From JADKIH01 sp031367345 (lineage in GTDB: Bacteria > Bacteroidota > Bacteroidia > AKYH767-A > 2013-40CM-41-45): a DNA stretch of 45,022 nt. Of this stretch, positions 8,012-16,455 are shown piece by piece (position 1 is the stretch's first letter; every line of letters begins with the position of its first letter). The translations under genes and the position numbers were made by a program. The notes beneath the pieces are model-generated. The model was not told the DNA's origin, did not search any database, and saw only the letters and a program-made list of their open reading frames with translations. The stretch is from NCBI GenBank assembly GCA_031367345.1, contig JANLPR010000039.1, positions 1-45,022 of the forward strand, written 5' to 3'.

Positions 8012-9223
8012 ATGATACGCGAAGTAAAATTTAAGAATGAAGTTTGTTCTTGTATTGTAGAGCTAACACCTTCCAAGAGTATTTCAAATCGAACTTTATT
8101 GATTCGATCATTGTCGGATACCAATTTTGAAATTTCTAATCTTTCCGGTTCTACAGATACACAGTCTCTTCTTCGTGCATTGGAGTTTTCTTCAAGTGAA
8201 ATAAATATTCAAGATGCGGGAACTTCATTTCGTTTCTTAGTAGCACGATTAGCAATTGAGCCGGGAGAGTGGAAGTTGACAGGAAGTAAAAGAATGTTGG
8301 AACGGCCAATTGGATTTTTAGTTGACTCCTTAAAAATGATTGGATCACAAATAAATTATTTGGGTAAAGAAAATTTTCCTCCTTTGAAAATAGTCGGAAG
8401 AAAATTGCAGGGAGGTAAAGTAGAAATAGATGGAACAATTAGTTCACAATTTATTTCGGCACTGATGATGATTGGCCCAAAGTTAGAAGGAGGTTTAAAG
8501 ATTGTCGTGCGCAATAAAATGCTTTCATTGCCATATATACAAATGACTTCGGATTTGATGAAAACGGCAGGTGTTTCAACAACGATCGCAGATTCATTAA
8601 TTGAAATTCCCGAAGGTAAATATTCTTGTGATCAGATTGTTATTGAAAATGATTGGAGCAATGCATCCTATTGGTATTTGTTGTGTGCTCTAAATCCGGG
8701 AAGCAGTTTTGTTTTGAAAAGGTTAAATGTACATTCGATTCAAGGGGATTCGGTAGTTGCAGATTTGATGAAATATTTTGGAGTAGAAACTGAATATTTT
8801 AAAGACGAAATTGTCATTCGATTAAAAGATAAGTCGATAGTTGAATTTGAATACGACTTTTCAAACTACCCTGATTTAGCCATAACTTTTGCATTCCTAT
8901 GCGCTGCAAAAGGAATAGCAGCAAAATTGTTAGGGGTGTCTAATCTGCGCTATAAGGAATCTAATCGCCTTGAAGTATTAAAAGAAATTCTTGAGAAATT
9001 TGGTGTAAACAGTGTTTATACTGAGGATGAATTTCACATTTTTCCCGGAAAAATAGTTAATCCACAATTGCTAAATGCTCACAATGATCATCGCTTTGTG
9101 ATGGCGGTAGCTATGTTAGCTTCTGTTGTCGGTTCATTTAAGGTTGAAGGAGTAGAGGCGGTTTCTAAGTCGTATCCTGAATTTTGGGTGCAGTTGGAAG
9201 ATGCCGGAGGGGCTTTGTGTTGA
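8012..9223 (+). CDS. aroA: 3-phosphoshikimate 1-carboxyvinyltransferase (EPSP synthase)
   Basis: Transfers the enolpyruvyl group of PEP to shikimate-3-phosphate. At 403 residues it is slightly shorter than the roughly 427-residue E. coli enzyme. Signature segments are PSKSISNRTLLIRSLSD near the N-terminus, DAGTSFRFL (the usual form is NAGTxxR), LRYKESNRLEVL, NDHRFVMAVAMLASV and SKSYPEFW. Its ATG begins one base after the aroB stop. It is convergent with the following minus-strand gene across a 17-bp gap in which I see no terminator. The remaining shikimate genes (aroD, aroE, aroK, aroC) are not in this window. Confidence 0.95.
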   Translation: MIREVKFKNEVCSCIVELTPSKSISNRTLLIRSLSDTNFEISNLSGSTDTQSLLRALEFSSSEINIQDAGTSFRFLVARLAIEPGEWKLTGSKRMLERPIGFLVDSLKMIGSQINYLGKENFPPLKIVGRKLQGGKVEIDGTISSQFISALMMIGPKLEGGLKIVVRNKMLSLPYIQMTSDLMKTAGVSTTIADSLIEIPEGKYSCDQIVIENDWSNASYWYLLCALNPGSSFVLKRLNVHSIQGDSVVADLMKYFGVETEYFKDEIVIRLKDKSIVEFEYDFSNYPDLAITFAFLCAAKGIAAKLLGVSNLRYKESNRLEVLKEILEKFGVNSVYTEDEFHIFPGKIVNPQLLNAHNDHRFVMAVAMLASVVGSFKVEGVEAVSKSYPEFWVQLEDAGGALC

Positions 9224-9240
9224 AAAGAAATTTGAGAAAT

Positions 9241-11211
9241 TTATAAGTAGAAATTTATCTGAAATTTTACATCGTCAATCATTTTTAAGTTTTCTGTTTT
9301 CATCGTAGAGTAATTCATCCAGCTCCTGGCGTATTTAAAACTAATATTGGCTTGCTTAATTTTTATAGTGGAATTTATATAAAATCGACTTCCGTTTCCC
9401 GAATAAAATGGTAATGAAAAGGATCCCGGTAAATCATTTTCATATTCGTAAAATCGGAGATCAAAATCGGGATTATAAAAAATTGCGAAGCGAGCATTAA
9501 AAGAGATTTTCTTTTTGCCTGGGTGATAAAATACATCTTGGGCAAAGTATGATCCTCGTGAAACAAAACTAGTGTTGTTGTATTTTCTATTTAGTTCAAT
9601 TCTTGTGCGCCAATCCCAAGTTGCGTCGGTGGAGTAAGATCCACTGAGTCGGTAGCTGGTGATGGTGCGTTCGAAAATATTTTTTAATCCGACATAACTT
9701 TCTGAGTTGTTATAGTTTCTTGAATTGTTTTTATAACGTATTTGGAAAATAGTTTTCTTGTTTGGTTGATAATTTATTGTGATGCCGGATGTAATTCCTG
9801 CTGATGGTAAGTCAATTCGATATTTCATAAATGGAAATTCGTCGCGATTAATATATGACAACATCGACCATGCTGAATTAATTTTTAGTGATACCCCTGA
9901 ATAAAAACCGTTTTCATTTTCAGCTAGTGTATTACTGCCAAAAGCATTTGACTTTAAAGAATGAAATGATTTGTCGTAATTGTGATATATTATGGATAGA
10001 GTTAAGTTTTTTCCGATACTGATGAGTGATCCATGGAGTGTAGCAAGCGATCTATTTTCAGAAATAGCAGTTTCGCCAAAAAATAATATGTTTTGAATGG
10101 TTTTCTGGTAGTCAAAACCTGAAACAGCATTTGTTCTTCCATTAAATTCAAATTGATTGTACTGACGGATTGTTTTTATTATAGGATAATCGTAATTAAG
10201 CACTGTTGATGTTAAGCCGATTCGCCAAGTAGTTTTTATAAGTTGTAGTGAGAGTCCGAAATAATTTTCTTTTATGGTGTGATAACCGTTCGATTCAGAT
10301 TGTGAACGATGGTAACCGGATGTAAGGAAAGATTGGATGTATTTTTCTGAAATAAGTGAATCTGTTTTTAAGTTACCATCTACTTTATGAGATGATACCC
10401 AAAAAGAGCACAGTAGGTTCTTAAACGCGAGCTGTGTTGCAATACCTCTTAAGTAGCGGTTTTCATCGGATGAAGAAGAAGGTGAAATTCCCCGGCCAAT
10501 TTTACATAAACTAGTTGCATTCTCTACTGATGAAAACCCTGAACCATTCCAAGCTACTAGTCCTTGTCCGAAAGTAGTATTGTAGTCGCCTATAATTATT
10601 TTGCGAATGGCTTTTTCAAATTTTACTTGAAAGAAGAATGAATAGAAATCGAATCCAGATTTTCCGGATCCGAATATTATTTTTTCTCCGGGATCTTTTT
10701 CAGCTAAGAGGCCATAGGTGAACCGGTAGGAATCGTTTCCTCTAAATTTTATTGTAATCTTTGTTGGATCGCCTTGGAAATCGGCCGGAATATATTGTTT
10801 AATGCTTTGCTGAAAACGAAATACGAGTGAATTTTTAGCTGAGTTTGAAATTACTTTTGTGTTGAAAGTAAGATAGGGAAGTATATTGCGTAATGTTACA
10901 GGATCAATTTTATCAATCACTTGGAGCTCTTCAAGAGCAATGAACTTTCCAAATTTCTGAATATGGAATTGAATAGCTTGTATTTGTTCTTGGCTTAATA
11001 GATTTATTTGTGAGAGAAGTAAAATGTCGTCAGTATTAATATTTATTTTCTTTTCGATGAGCTTAGTTAATTCAGTTGGTAATTCATCGTCTGATTCATT
11101 GATTGTTTCCTTTAGTAAATCAGTATTGCTTTGTTCAATTATTGAGTCAAGAGCTTGAGCAAAACAATTTATATTCAGTATAACAAAGAATAGGAATAAT
11201 AGTCGTTTCAT
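9241..11211 (-). CDS. Helix-hairpin-helix protein with predicted outer-membrane beta-barrel
   Basis: A 656-residue exported protein. A Sec signal peptide (MKRLLFLFFVILNINCFAQ) is followed by an acidic linker and then helix-hairpin-helix repeats at about residues 50-117 (KKININTDDILLLSQI, GKFIALEELQVI, DPVTLRNILPYL), resembling the ComEA-type fold. Residues 120-656 alternate aromatic and polar residues in short strands, as in an outer-membrane barrel, and the protein ends in FQINFYL. Bacteroidota genomes carry such exported HHH proteins, but no function is established to my knowledge; DNA uptake is only a guess from the HHH fold. Its ATG overlaps the stop of the upstream 271-residue gene by 4 bp, so the two are coupled. 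Confidence 0.75.
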   Translation of the reverse strand: MKRLLFLFFVILNINCFAQALDSIIEQSNTDLLKETINESDDELPTELTKLIEKKININTDDILLLSQINLLSQEQIQAIQFHIQKFGKFIALEELQVIDKIDPVTLRNILPYLTFNTKVISNSAKNSLVFRFQQSIKQYIPADFQGDPTKITIKFRGNDSYRFTYGLLAEKDPGEKIIFGSGKSGFDFYSFFFQVKFEKAIRKIIIGDYNTTFGQGLVAWNGSGFSSVENATSLCKIGRGISPSSSSDENRYLRGIATQLAFKNLLCSFWVSSHKVDGNLKTDSLISEKYIQSFLTSGYHRSQSESNGYHTIKENYFGLSLQLIKTTWRIGLTSTVLNYDYPIIKTIRQYNQFEFNGRTNAVSGFDYQKTIQNILFFGETAISENRSLATLHGSLISIGKNLTLSIIYHNYDKSFHSLKSNAFGSNTLAENENGFYSGVSLKINSAWSMLSYINRDEFPFMKYRIDLPSAGITSGITINYQPNKKTIFQIRYKNNSRNYNNSESYVGLKNIFERTITSYRLSGSYSTDATWDWRTRIELNRKYNNTSFVSRGSYFAQDVFYHPGKKKISFNARFAIFYNPDFDLRFYEYENDLPGSFSLPFYSGNGSRFYINSTIKIKQANISFKYARSWMNYSTMKTENLKMIDDVKFQINFYL

Positions 11212-12023
11212 TTTGAAAAGGGAATTAAGAAAGAAAATGATGCTGAGTTTCCTGTTAGTAATTGATTTGAGAATCCTATATCAAAGAAGATTTTCTGATA
11301 AAATATTCTTGTTCCAAAACTCAGTTTTGAAAGTTGATATACATAAGCTGATCTAATGACAATTATTTTCGAGAATTGGTAATCAATACCGGAAGTAAAA
11401 ATTATTTCTTGTCCACTTTTTTGTTCGATACCGAAACCAATTTTTGATGATTTGTTTACTGAGTAGGCGATACTTCCGATTAGCTTACCTGGAGTGAATA
11501 AGTCTTTTGCGATTTTTGATCTGAATGGATTGATGATTAGGCATGCTAAATCAATTTTTGGAGTTGCTTTGACGAATAATGAAATGGAAGGGTAGATATT
11601 GTTAAGGTCATTGTAGCGACTTTCAGCGTATTGAAATCGTTCGTGGGTAATTGCAACACCTAGATTTATTTTTTCGGTTATTTTCCTTGCATACGAAAGT
11701 GAAAACGTCATTGAATTGAAGAAGGTATTTCCGGCGTAATTCAGTCCAAATCGAAAAAGCTGATTAGTTAATTTTCCGTATTGATATTGGAGAGTTGATT
11801 GGCTTAATTCTTTTACAAAATAATTTTGATGATGAGAGACTTCAAGTACGTTCGATTTTGAAAAATAGGAAGAGGAAATATTCGAGTTGAGCGAAAAAGA
11901 ATCGGTGATAGCTAACTCGCTATTGTTTAAAACAGCGGTGCGCGTGTCTTTTATTGATTGAGCAGAAATCGGGTAGTGGCCGAGAGCAAAAATAGCAAGA
12001 AAGAAAAACGATCTTAGTTTCAT
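11208..12023 (-). CDS. Unidentified exported protein, probably an outer-membrane barrel
   Basis: I do not recognise a family. The 271 residues begin with a Sec signal peptide (MKLRSFFFLAIFALGHYPISAQ, probable cut after SAQ). The rest is rich in alternating aromatic and hydrophobic strand-like segments such as RFGLNYAGNTFFNSMTFSLSYA and KIGFGIEQKSG, and the C-terminus is SFSFLIPFSK. This suits a small beta-barrel or a periplasmic beta-rich protein. It is the first gene of a two-gene operon with the HHH/barrel gene (4-bp overlap), so the two probably act together in the envelope. An exact -7 box lies just upstream. Confidence 0.65.
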   Translation of the reverse strand: MKLRSFFFLAIFALGHYPISAQSIKDTRTAVLNNSELAITDSFSLNSNISSSYFSKSNVLEVSHHQNYFVKELSQSTLQYQYGKLTNQLFRFGLNYAGNTFFNSMTFSLSYARKITEKINLGVAITHERFQYAESRYNDLNNIYPSISLFVKATPKIDLACLIINPFRSKIAKDLFTPGKLIGSIAYSVNKSSKIGFGIEQKSGQEIIFTSGIDYQFSKIIVIRSAYVYQLSKLSFGTRIFYQKIFFDIGFSNQLLTGNSASFSFLIPFSK

Positions 12024-12027
12024 TCTG

Positions 12028-12059
12028 CAAAACTAAGTTGAGAGAGAGGCTTTTTACAA
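12028..12059 (-). promoter_or_regulatory. Promoter of the two-gene envelope operon
   Basis: On the minus strand, TTG (12057-12059), 21 bases, then TAGTTTTG (12028-12035), an exact TAnnTTTG match. Four bases separate the box from the ATG at 12023, which predicts a leaderless or near-leaderless mRNA. Confidence 0.5.
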
Positions 12060-12147
12060 CCAATACAAGTAGGATAATTTAATATCCGAAAATGCTAGCA
12101 AATAGATTTACACTTGAACTTTTTTAAATATCTTTTGATTATTTTTA

Positions 12148-12401
12148 ACACCCGCAGACACCACAGATTTCCGCAGATTTTTTCCCTTTTTTTAAGTGAG
12201 TAGTAAGTGGTGATTGAAAAAAGTTAACGTTAGTAAGCGCTTTCCATTTGTAAATACAATCTTAATTGAAGACAGAGCATTTTTTACACCCGCAGACACC
12301 ACAGATTTCCGCAGATTTTTTTCCTTTTTTTAAGTGAGTAGTAAGTGGTGATTGAAAAAAGTTAACGCTAGTAAGCGCTTTCCATTTGTAAACACAATCT
12401 T
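12148..12401. repeat. Two direct copies of a 116-bp repeat with a short third fragment
   Basis: Copy 1 spans 12148-12263 and copy 2 spans 12286-12401, offset exactly 138 bp. By eye they differ at three bases (near 12184, 12230 and 12255). Each starts ACACCCGCAGACACC, passes through the internal doublet CAGATTTCCGCAGATTT, and ends near CACAATCTT or TACAATCTT. The 22 bp between copies is unrelated. A fragment, TTTAAGTGAGTAGTAA, recurs a third time at 12401-12416. The stretch is non-coding on both strands. It lies in the 436-bp gap 12024-12459, which otherwise holds only the envelope-operon promoter and the heptamer repeat near purE. Confidence 0.9.
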
Positions 12402-12435
12402 TTAAGTGAGTAGTAAAAAAATAATTTCCATATTT

Positions 12436-12490
12436 TTGACCCTTGACCCTTGACCTTTCTTACTTCTTACTTTTTACTTCTTCATTACTC
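12436..12490. repeat. purE: Short tandem repeats overlapping the 3' end of purE
   Basis: Three heptamers TTGACCC, TTGACCC, TTGACCT (12436-12456) are followed by TTCTTACTTC-type near-repeats to about 12483. On the purE strand this reads as AAGTAAAAAGTAAGAAGTAA and includes the purE stop codon (12460-12462). The simple-sequence tract therefore supplies the last residues of PurE. Confidence 0.7.
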
Positions 12491-12960
12491 TGATTAACCT
12501 TCTGCTTTAGTTCCTCCTTAAAAGCTACAATACGAGACTGAACAATGGGTTCGAATGAGCCAATGATTTGTGCGGCTAATATTCCTGCGTTTTGTGCTGC
12601 ATTCAATGCAACAGTTGCAACAGGAACTCCATTTGGCATTTGAAGAATTGATAAAACGGAGTCCCAGCCATCAATTGAGTTAGACGATTTGATTGGAACG
12701 CCGATAACAGGTAGAGGAGTGAGAGACGCTACCATTCCCGGTAAGTGTGCGGCACCACCGGCTCCGGCAATTATCACTTTTAATCCACGATCAACAGCAT
12801 TTTGTGCATATTCAAACATCAGTTCCGGCGTGCGATGTGCGGATACAATTTGTATTTCAAAATTGATATTTAGTTTCGAAAGGATATTCGCAGCTTCCTG
12901 CATAATGGTAAGGTCAGATTGACTGCCCATGATAATACCAACTTGGATAGGTGTTTTCAT
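12460..12960 (-). CDS. purE: 5-(carboxyamino)imidazole ribonucleotide mutase (PurE)
   Basis: Purine synthesis: converts N5-CAIR, the product of PurK, to CAIR. The 166-residue protein has the class I PurE signature: VGIIMGSQSDL at the N-terminus, VSAHRTPELM with the catalytic His, IIAGAGGAAHLPGM, and PVIGVPI with QMPNGVPVATV. Its ATG directly abuts the purK stop, so the two are one operon, purK first. The last dozen residues (NQSNEEVKSKK) are lysine-rich and encoded by simple-sequence DNA that continues past the stop codon, suggesting a recently altered tail. Confidence 0.96.
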   Translation of the reverse strand: MKTPIQVGIIMGSQSDLTIMQEAANILSKLNINFEIQIVSAHRTPELMFEYAQNAVDRGLKVIIAGAGGAAHLPGMVASLTPLPVIGVPIKSSNSIDGWDSVLSILQMPNGVPVATVALNAAQNAGILAAQIIGSFEPIVQSRIVAFKEELKQKVNQSNEEVKSKK

Positions 12961-14100
12961 TTATGCAATGACTTTTAGATATTTTTTTACGAATTGTGCA
13001 GTTTCTATTGCCGACTTCAACGTTGAATCTACAATTGTTACATGCCCCATTTTCCTATAAGGCTTAGTGATTTTTTTTCCGTAGAGATGAATATGTACAC
13101 CTGATTTACTCATGACGTTTTCAATGCCACTATAAATGGGATTTCCTTCATACCCTTTTTCTCCCAATAAATTTAGCATTACTGAAGGTTGTGTAATATC
13201 TGTGTCGCCCAGCGGAAGTCCAGTAATTGCTCGAAGCATTTGTTCGTATTGTGAAGTTTTGTTTCCTTCAATAGTTTGATGACCGCTGTTATGAGGTCTA
13301 GGAGCAATTTCGTTGATCAGTAATTGGTCGTCTTGTGTCACAAACAGTTCGACTGCCATAATTCCGATCAAGTCTAATTTGATTGCAATATCAAGTGCAA
13401 TTTTTTTAGCCTCATCTTCCAGTTGTGAAGAGAGAGTAGAAGGCGAAAAAAGAAATTCAACTAAATTTGCTTCCTTGTTAAACTCCATATCAACAGCAGG
13501 GAAGCATTTCGTTTCTCCATTTGAACCTCTTGAAACAATTACAGAAAGTTCACTTTTAAAATCAATAAGTTTTTCAAGAATTGCAGAACCTTCAGGAACA
13601 TTTTTCACGTCGTTGTTCGATCTTATAACACAAACACCTTTTCCGTCATAACCACCAGTTCGTAGTTTGTGCATAACAGGAAAGAGATGCTGATGTTCAG
13701 CAATATCTTCTTTGCTTTCTATGAAAACGAACTCACTTGTAGGCAAATGATTTTCTCTGTAAAATAGTTTTTGCAATCCTTTATCCTGAACAGTCCTAAT
13801 AAGATCGGGTGAAGGGTAGATTGTTTTTCCTTCGGCTTTTAAAGCATCGAGAGCATCTACATTTACATTTTCAATTTCGATGGTGATCACATCGCAATTC
13901 CTTCCGAAGTTGAGAACAGTTTGGTAATCTTTGAAGCTACCCAAATGAAATTTCGTACAAATATTTTTGCAGGGAGCTTCGCTATCCGGATCAAGAACTT
14001 GAATTTTTAGATCCCAGTCGATGGCTTTTTGAACCAGCATTCTACCCAGCTGGCCACCGCCTAGAATGCCAATTTGAATATCCTGAATCTGTTTTTCCAT
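12961..14100 (-). CDS. purK: 5-(carboxyamino)imidazole ribonucleotide synthase (PurK)
   Basis: ATP-grasp enzyme that carboxylates AIR with bicarbonate to N5-CAIR. The 379-residue protein opens with IGILGGGQLGRMLVQKA and has the ATP-grasp elements KLRTGGYDGKGVCVI, AVELFVTQDDQLLINEIAPRPHNSGHQTIEG and the Gln-Tyr segment TSQYEQMLRAITGLPLG. It is the first gene of the purK-purE operon and is divergent from hpt, a purine salvage gene, across about 200 bp. Synthesis and salvage therefore share one intergenic control region, although I see no riboswitch there. Confidence 0.96.
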   Translation of the reverse strand: MEKQIQDIQIGILGGGQLGRMLVQKAIDWDLKIQVLDPDSEAPCKNICTKFHLGSFKDYQTVLNFGRNCDVITIEIENVNVDALDALKAEGKTIYPSPDLIRTVQDKGLQKLFYRENHLPTSEFVFIESKEDIAEHQHLFPVMHKLRTGGYDGKGVCVIRSNNDVKNVPEGSAILEKLIDFKSELSVIVSRGSNGETKCFPAVDMEFNKEANLVEFLFSPSTLSSQLEDEAKKIALDIAIKLDLIGIMAVELFVTQDDQLLINEIAPRPHNSGHQTIEGNKTSQYEQMLRAITGLPLGDTDITQPSVMLNLLGEKGYEGNPIYSGIENVMSKSGVHIHLYGKKITKPYRKMGHVTIVDSTLKSAIETAQFVKKYLKVIA

Positions 14101-14108
14101 AAGAGCGA

Positions 14109-14116
14109 CAAATTTA
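14109..14116 (-). promoter_or_regulatory. -7 box of purK
   Basis: TAAATTTG on the minus strand, an exact TAnnTTTG match, ending 8 bases before the purK ATG. No TTG lies at the ideal -33 distance, so confidence is modest. Confidence 0.35.
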
Positions 14117-14259
14117 GGCGAAGTTCCTAGTTATAAAAATTGTATTCCCCAATTTCGGTGCTTATTTTCCAAAAAGAAAGATCTGAGCTCAACATCTTGA
14201 CGGAATGATGAAATCAGGGTAGAAAACGACTATTCATTCTAAAAAAAAGTGTAGAAAGA

Positions 14260-14290
14260 TTGGTAGCCACCAACTTTAATTTTAATTTTG
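14260..14290 (+). promoter_or_regulatory. Promoter of hpt
   Basis: TTG (14260-14262), 20 bases, TAATTTTG (14283-14290): exact -7 box with phylum-typical spacing. It ends 16 bases before the ATG at 14307 and could drive hpt, adk, obgE and the PAP2 gene. Confidence 0.5.
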
Positions 14291-14306
14291 CAAAACATTG
14301 AATTTT

Positions 14307-14849
14307 ATGGAAAGCATTACAGTTAAAGATAAGAGGTTTGTTGTTTCAATTCCGGAATCAAGCATTCACCTGCGAATTAAAGAACTTGGAAAACAAATCA
14401 ACATCGATCTGAAAGGTAAGCGTCCTTTTTTCGTTTGTGTGTTGAAAGGTTCCTTTATTTTTGCAGCCGATTTGGTCAGAGAAATAGACCTTGAAGCAGA
14501 AATAACTTTTATCAGAGTTTCATCTTATTCTGGTACAGAGTCAACTGGGACAATAAAAAGTATTGTCGGTATAAATGATTCATTGGAAGGTAGAACCGTA
14601 GTGATTGTAGAAGACATTGTTGATACCGGCGATACAGCAGTTCATTTGATCGACGAAATTAAAAAGCAAAATCCTGAAGAAGTTTTGTTTGCAACACTTT
14701 TATTTAAACCGGCAGCACTTCGACAAAAAGTTAAACTGGATTATGTAGGATTTGAAGTACCGAATGATTTTTTAGTAGGATTTGGTTTGGACTATGACGG
14801 ACTAGGCCGAAATCTAAAGGACATTTACACATTAGCATCATCTCACTAA
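14307..14849 (+). CDS. hpt: Hypoxanthine phosphoribosyltransferase
   Basis: Purine salvage, joining hypoxanthine or guanine to PRPP. The ATG at 14307 (180 residues) is chosen over a TTG at 14298; it leaves a short leader after the predicted promoter. The PRPP-binding motif is VVIVEDIVDTGDTAV (about residues 96-110), with KGSFIFAADLVREI and RVSSYSGT upstream and the C-terminal purine-binding segment DYVGFEVPNDFLVGFGLDY. It is followed by adk after 14 bp. Type I PRTase of normal length. Confidence 0.95.
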   Translation: MESITVKDKRFVVSIPESSIHLRIKELGKQINIDLKGKRPFFVCVLKGSFIFAADLVREIDLEAEITFIRVSSYSGTESTGTIKSIVGINDSLEGRTVVIVEDIVDTGDTAVHLIDEIKKQNPEEVLFATLLFKPAALRQKVKLDYVGFEVPNDFLVGFGLDYDGLGRNLKDIYTLASSH

Positions 14850-14863
14850 GAAATACATTAGCA

Positions 14864-15442
14864 ATGTTGAATATAGTTTTATTTGGTCCACCAGGAGCAG
14901 GAAAAGGAACACAATCTGAAAAATTGATCAACGAATTTAAGTTAATTCATTTGTCGACCGGAGATATTTTGAGAGTAGAAGTAGCTTCTAAAAGTCAGTT
15001 AGGGATAGAGGCAAAGAAATTAATGGATCAAGGACTTTTAGTTCCGGATGAAGTAGTGATTGGAATGATTGAAGCGAAGATTGATGCCAATAGGAATGCC
15101 AATGGATTTATTTTCGATGGCTTCCCGAGAACAACTGCACAAGCAGAATCACTTGATAAGATGTTAGCTAAAAAAGGAACATCTATTTCATTGATGTTAG
15201 CTTTAGAAGTTGAAGATTCAGAACTCATCAAGCGTTTGTTAAATCGTGGAGTTGAATCAGGGCGAGCAGACGATCAAAATGAGCAGATAATTTCAAAAAG
15301 AATAAACGAGTACAATAATAAAACAGCTCCTCTAAAAAAGTTTTATCAGGAGCAAGGGAAATTTTTTAGTGTAAATGGAATAGGCAGTGTTAATGAAATC
15401 TTTAACAGTCTATCCGAAGTGATCACCGCGAAGGTGAAATAA
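14864..15442 (+). CDS. adk: Adenylate kinase
   Basis: Interconverts ATP, AMP and ADP. The 192-residue protein is the short form without the zinc-finger LID. The P-loop is GPPGAGKGTQ (residues 8-17); the AMP site shows LSTGDILR and FDGFPRTTAQAESL, and the LID contains RGVESGRADD with the catalytic Arg residues. It lies between hpt and obgE with gaps of 14 and 8 bp, the middle of a purine/GTPase operon. Confidence 0.97.
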   Translation: MLNIVLFGPPGAGKGTQSEKLINEFKLIHLSTGDILRVEVASKSQLGIEAKKLMDQGLLVPDEVVIGMIEAKIDANRNANGFIFDGFPRTTAQAESLDKMLAKKGTSISLMLALEVEDSELIKRLLNRGVESGRADDQNEQIISKRINEYNNKTAPLKKFYQEQGKFFSVNGIGSVNEIFNSLSEVITAKVK

Positions 15443-15450
15443 TAAAAAAT

Positions 15451-16455
15451 ATGGCATCGAACTTTGTAGATTACGTAAAAATTTGTTGTAAGAGTGGTGA
15501 CGGCGGACCAGGTTCTGTGCATTTTCATAGAGATAAAAATACAGCCAAAGGAGGACCCGATGGCGGAGATGGTGGAAGGGGAGGACATATTATTGTAAAG
15601 GGTAATAAGCAACTTTGGACACTTTTACATTTGAAATACAGAAAGCACGTACTTGCTCCTGATGGAGAGCGAGGAGCTAGTGCACTCAAGACAGGTGCGG
15701 AAGGTAAAGATGAAATTCTGGAAGTACCGCTTGGTACGATTGCCAAAGATGCTGAAACAAATGAAGTACTTTTTGAAATCAATGATGATGGCCAAGAGAT
15801 TATTATTGCTCCGGGAGGTAGAGGTGGAAAAGGAAATCATCATTTCAAATCGGCGACTATGCAAACACCTCGTTTTGCACAACCCGGAGAACCAGGAAAA
15901 GAAGAGTGGAAAATCCTTGAATTAAAAATACTTGCCGACGTAGGATTGGTTGGTTTCCCGAATGCAGGTAAATCTACTTTACTTTCGGTAGTGAGTGCTG
16001 CCAAACCAGAGATTGCCGATTATGCTTTTACAACTTTGACACCCAATCTTGGAATTGTCGGTTATAGAAGCAATCGTTCGTTTGTGATGGCAGATATTCC
16101 CGGAATAATAGAAGGAGCACATTTAGGAAAAGGCTTAGGAATACGATTCCTCCGACATATTGAGCGGAATTCAATTTTGCTTTTTATGGTAGCATGCGAT
16201 AGCAAAGATATTAAGAAGGAATATGAAATTCTTCGAAATGAATTAAAAGAATACAATCCTGAATTACTTGATAAATCTGCAGTACTAGCAATTACAAAGT
16301 CTGATATGTTAGACGATGAACTCATGGAAGCGTTGAAGAAAGAATTACCGATTGGAATTCCATCCGTTTTTATTTCATCAATTAGCGGATACGGAATAGA
16401 TCAACTGAAAGATTTATTGTGGCAACAATTGAATCAACCTGAAAAAAATGTTTGA
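15451..16455 (+). CDS. obgE: GTPase ObgE/CgtA
   Basis: Ribosome-associated GTPase important in 50S assembly and stress signalling. The glycine-rich Obg domain occupies residues 1-158 (KSGDGGPGSVHFHRDKN, GGDGGRGGHII, GGRGGKGNHHFKS). The G domain has G1 GFPNAGKST near residue 168, G2 TTLTPNLG, G3 ADIPG, G4 TKSD and G5 SSISGYG. No C-terminal OCT extension is present (334 residues). The stop overlaps the start of the PAP2 gene by 8 bp. Confidence 0.97.
   Translation: MASNFVDYVKICCKSGDGGPGSVHFHRDKNTAKGGPDGGDGGRGGHIIVKGNKQLWTLLHLKYRKHVLAPDGERGASALKTGAEGKDEILEVPLGTIAKDAETNEVLFEINDDGQEIIIAPGGRGGKGNHHFKSATMQTPRFAQPGEPGKEEWKILELKILADVGLVGFPNAGKSTLLSVVSAAKPEIADYAFTTLTPNLGIVGYRSNRSFVMADIPGIIEGAHLGKGLGIRFLRHIERNSILLFMVACDSKDIKKEYEILRNELKEYNPELLDKSAVLAITKSDMLDDELMEALKKELPIGIPSVFISSISGYGIDQLKDLLWQQLNQPEKNV

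Noticed and set aside
12148..12401. Possible CRISPR array from repeated intergenic sequence
   Set aside because: There are only two copies of a 116-bp unit with one 22-bp gap; real arrays have short repeats and several spacers, and no cas genes are near.
14101..14306. Purine riboswitch or PurR operator between purK and hpt
   Set aside because: No conserved purine-aptamer core or palindromic operator could be seen; only promoter boxes are supported.
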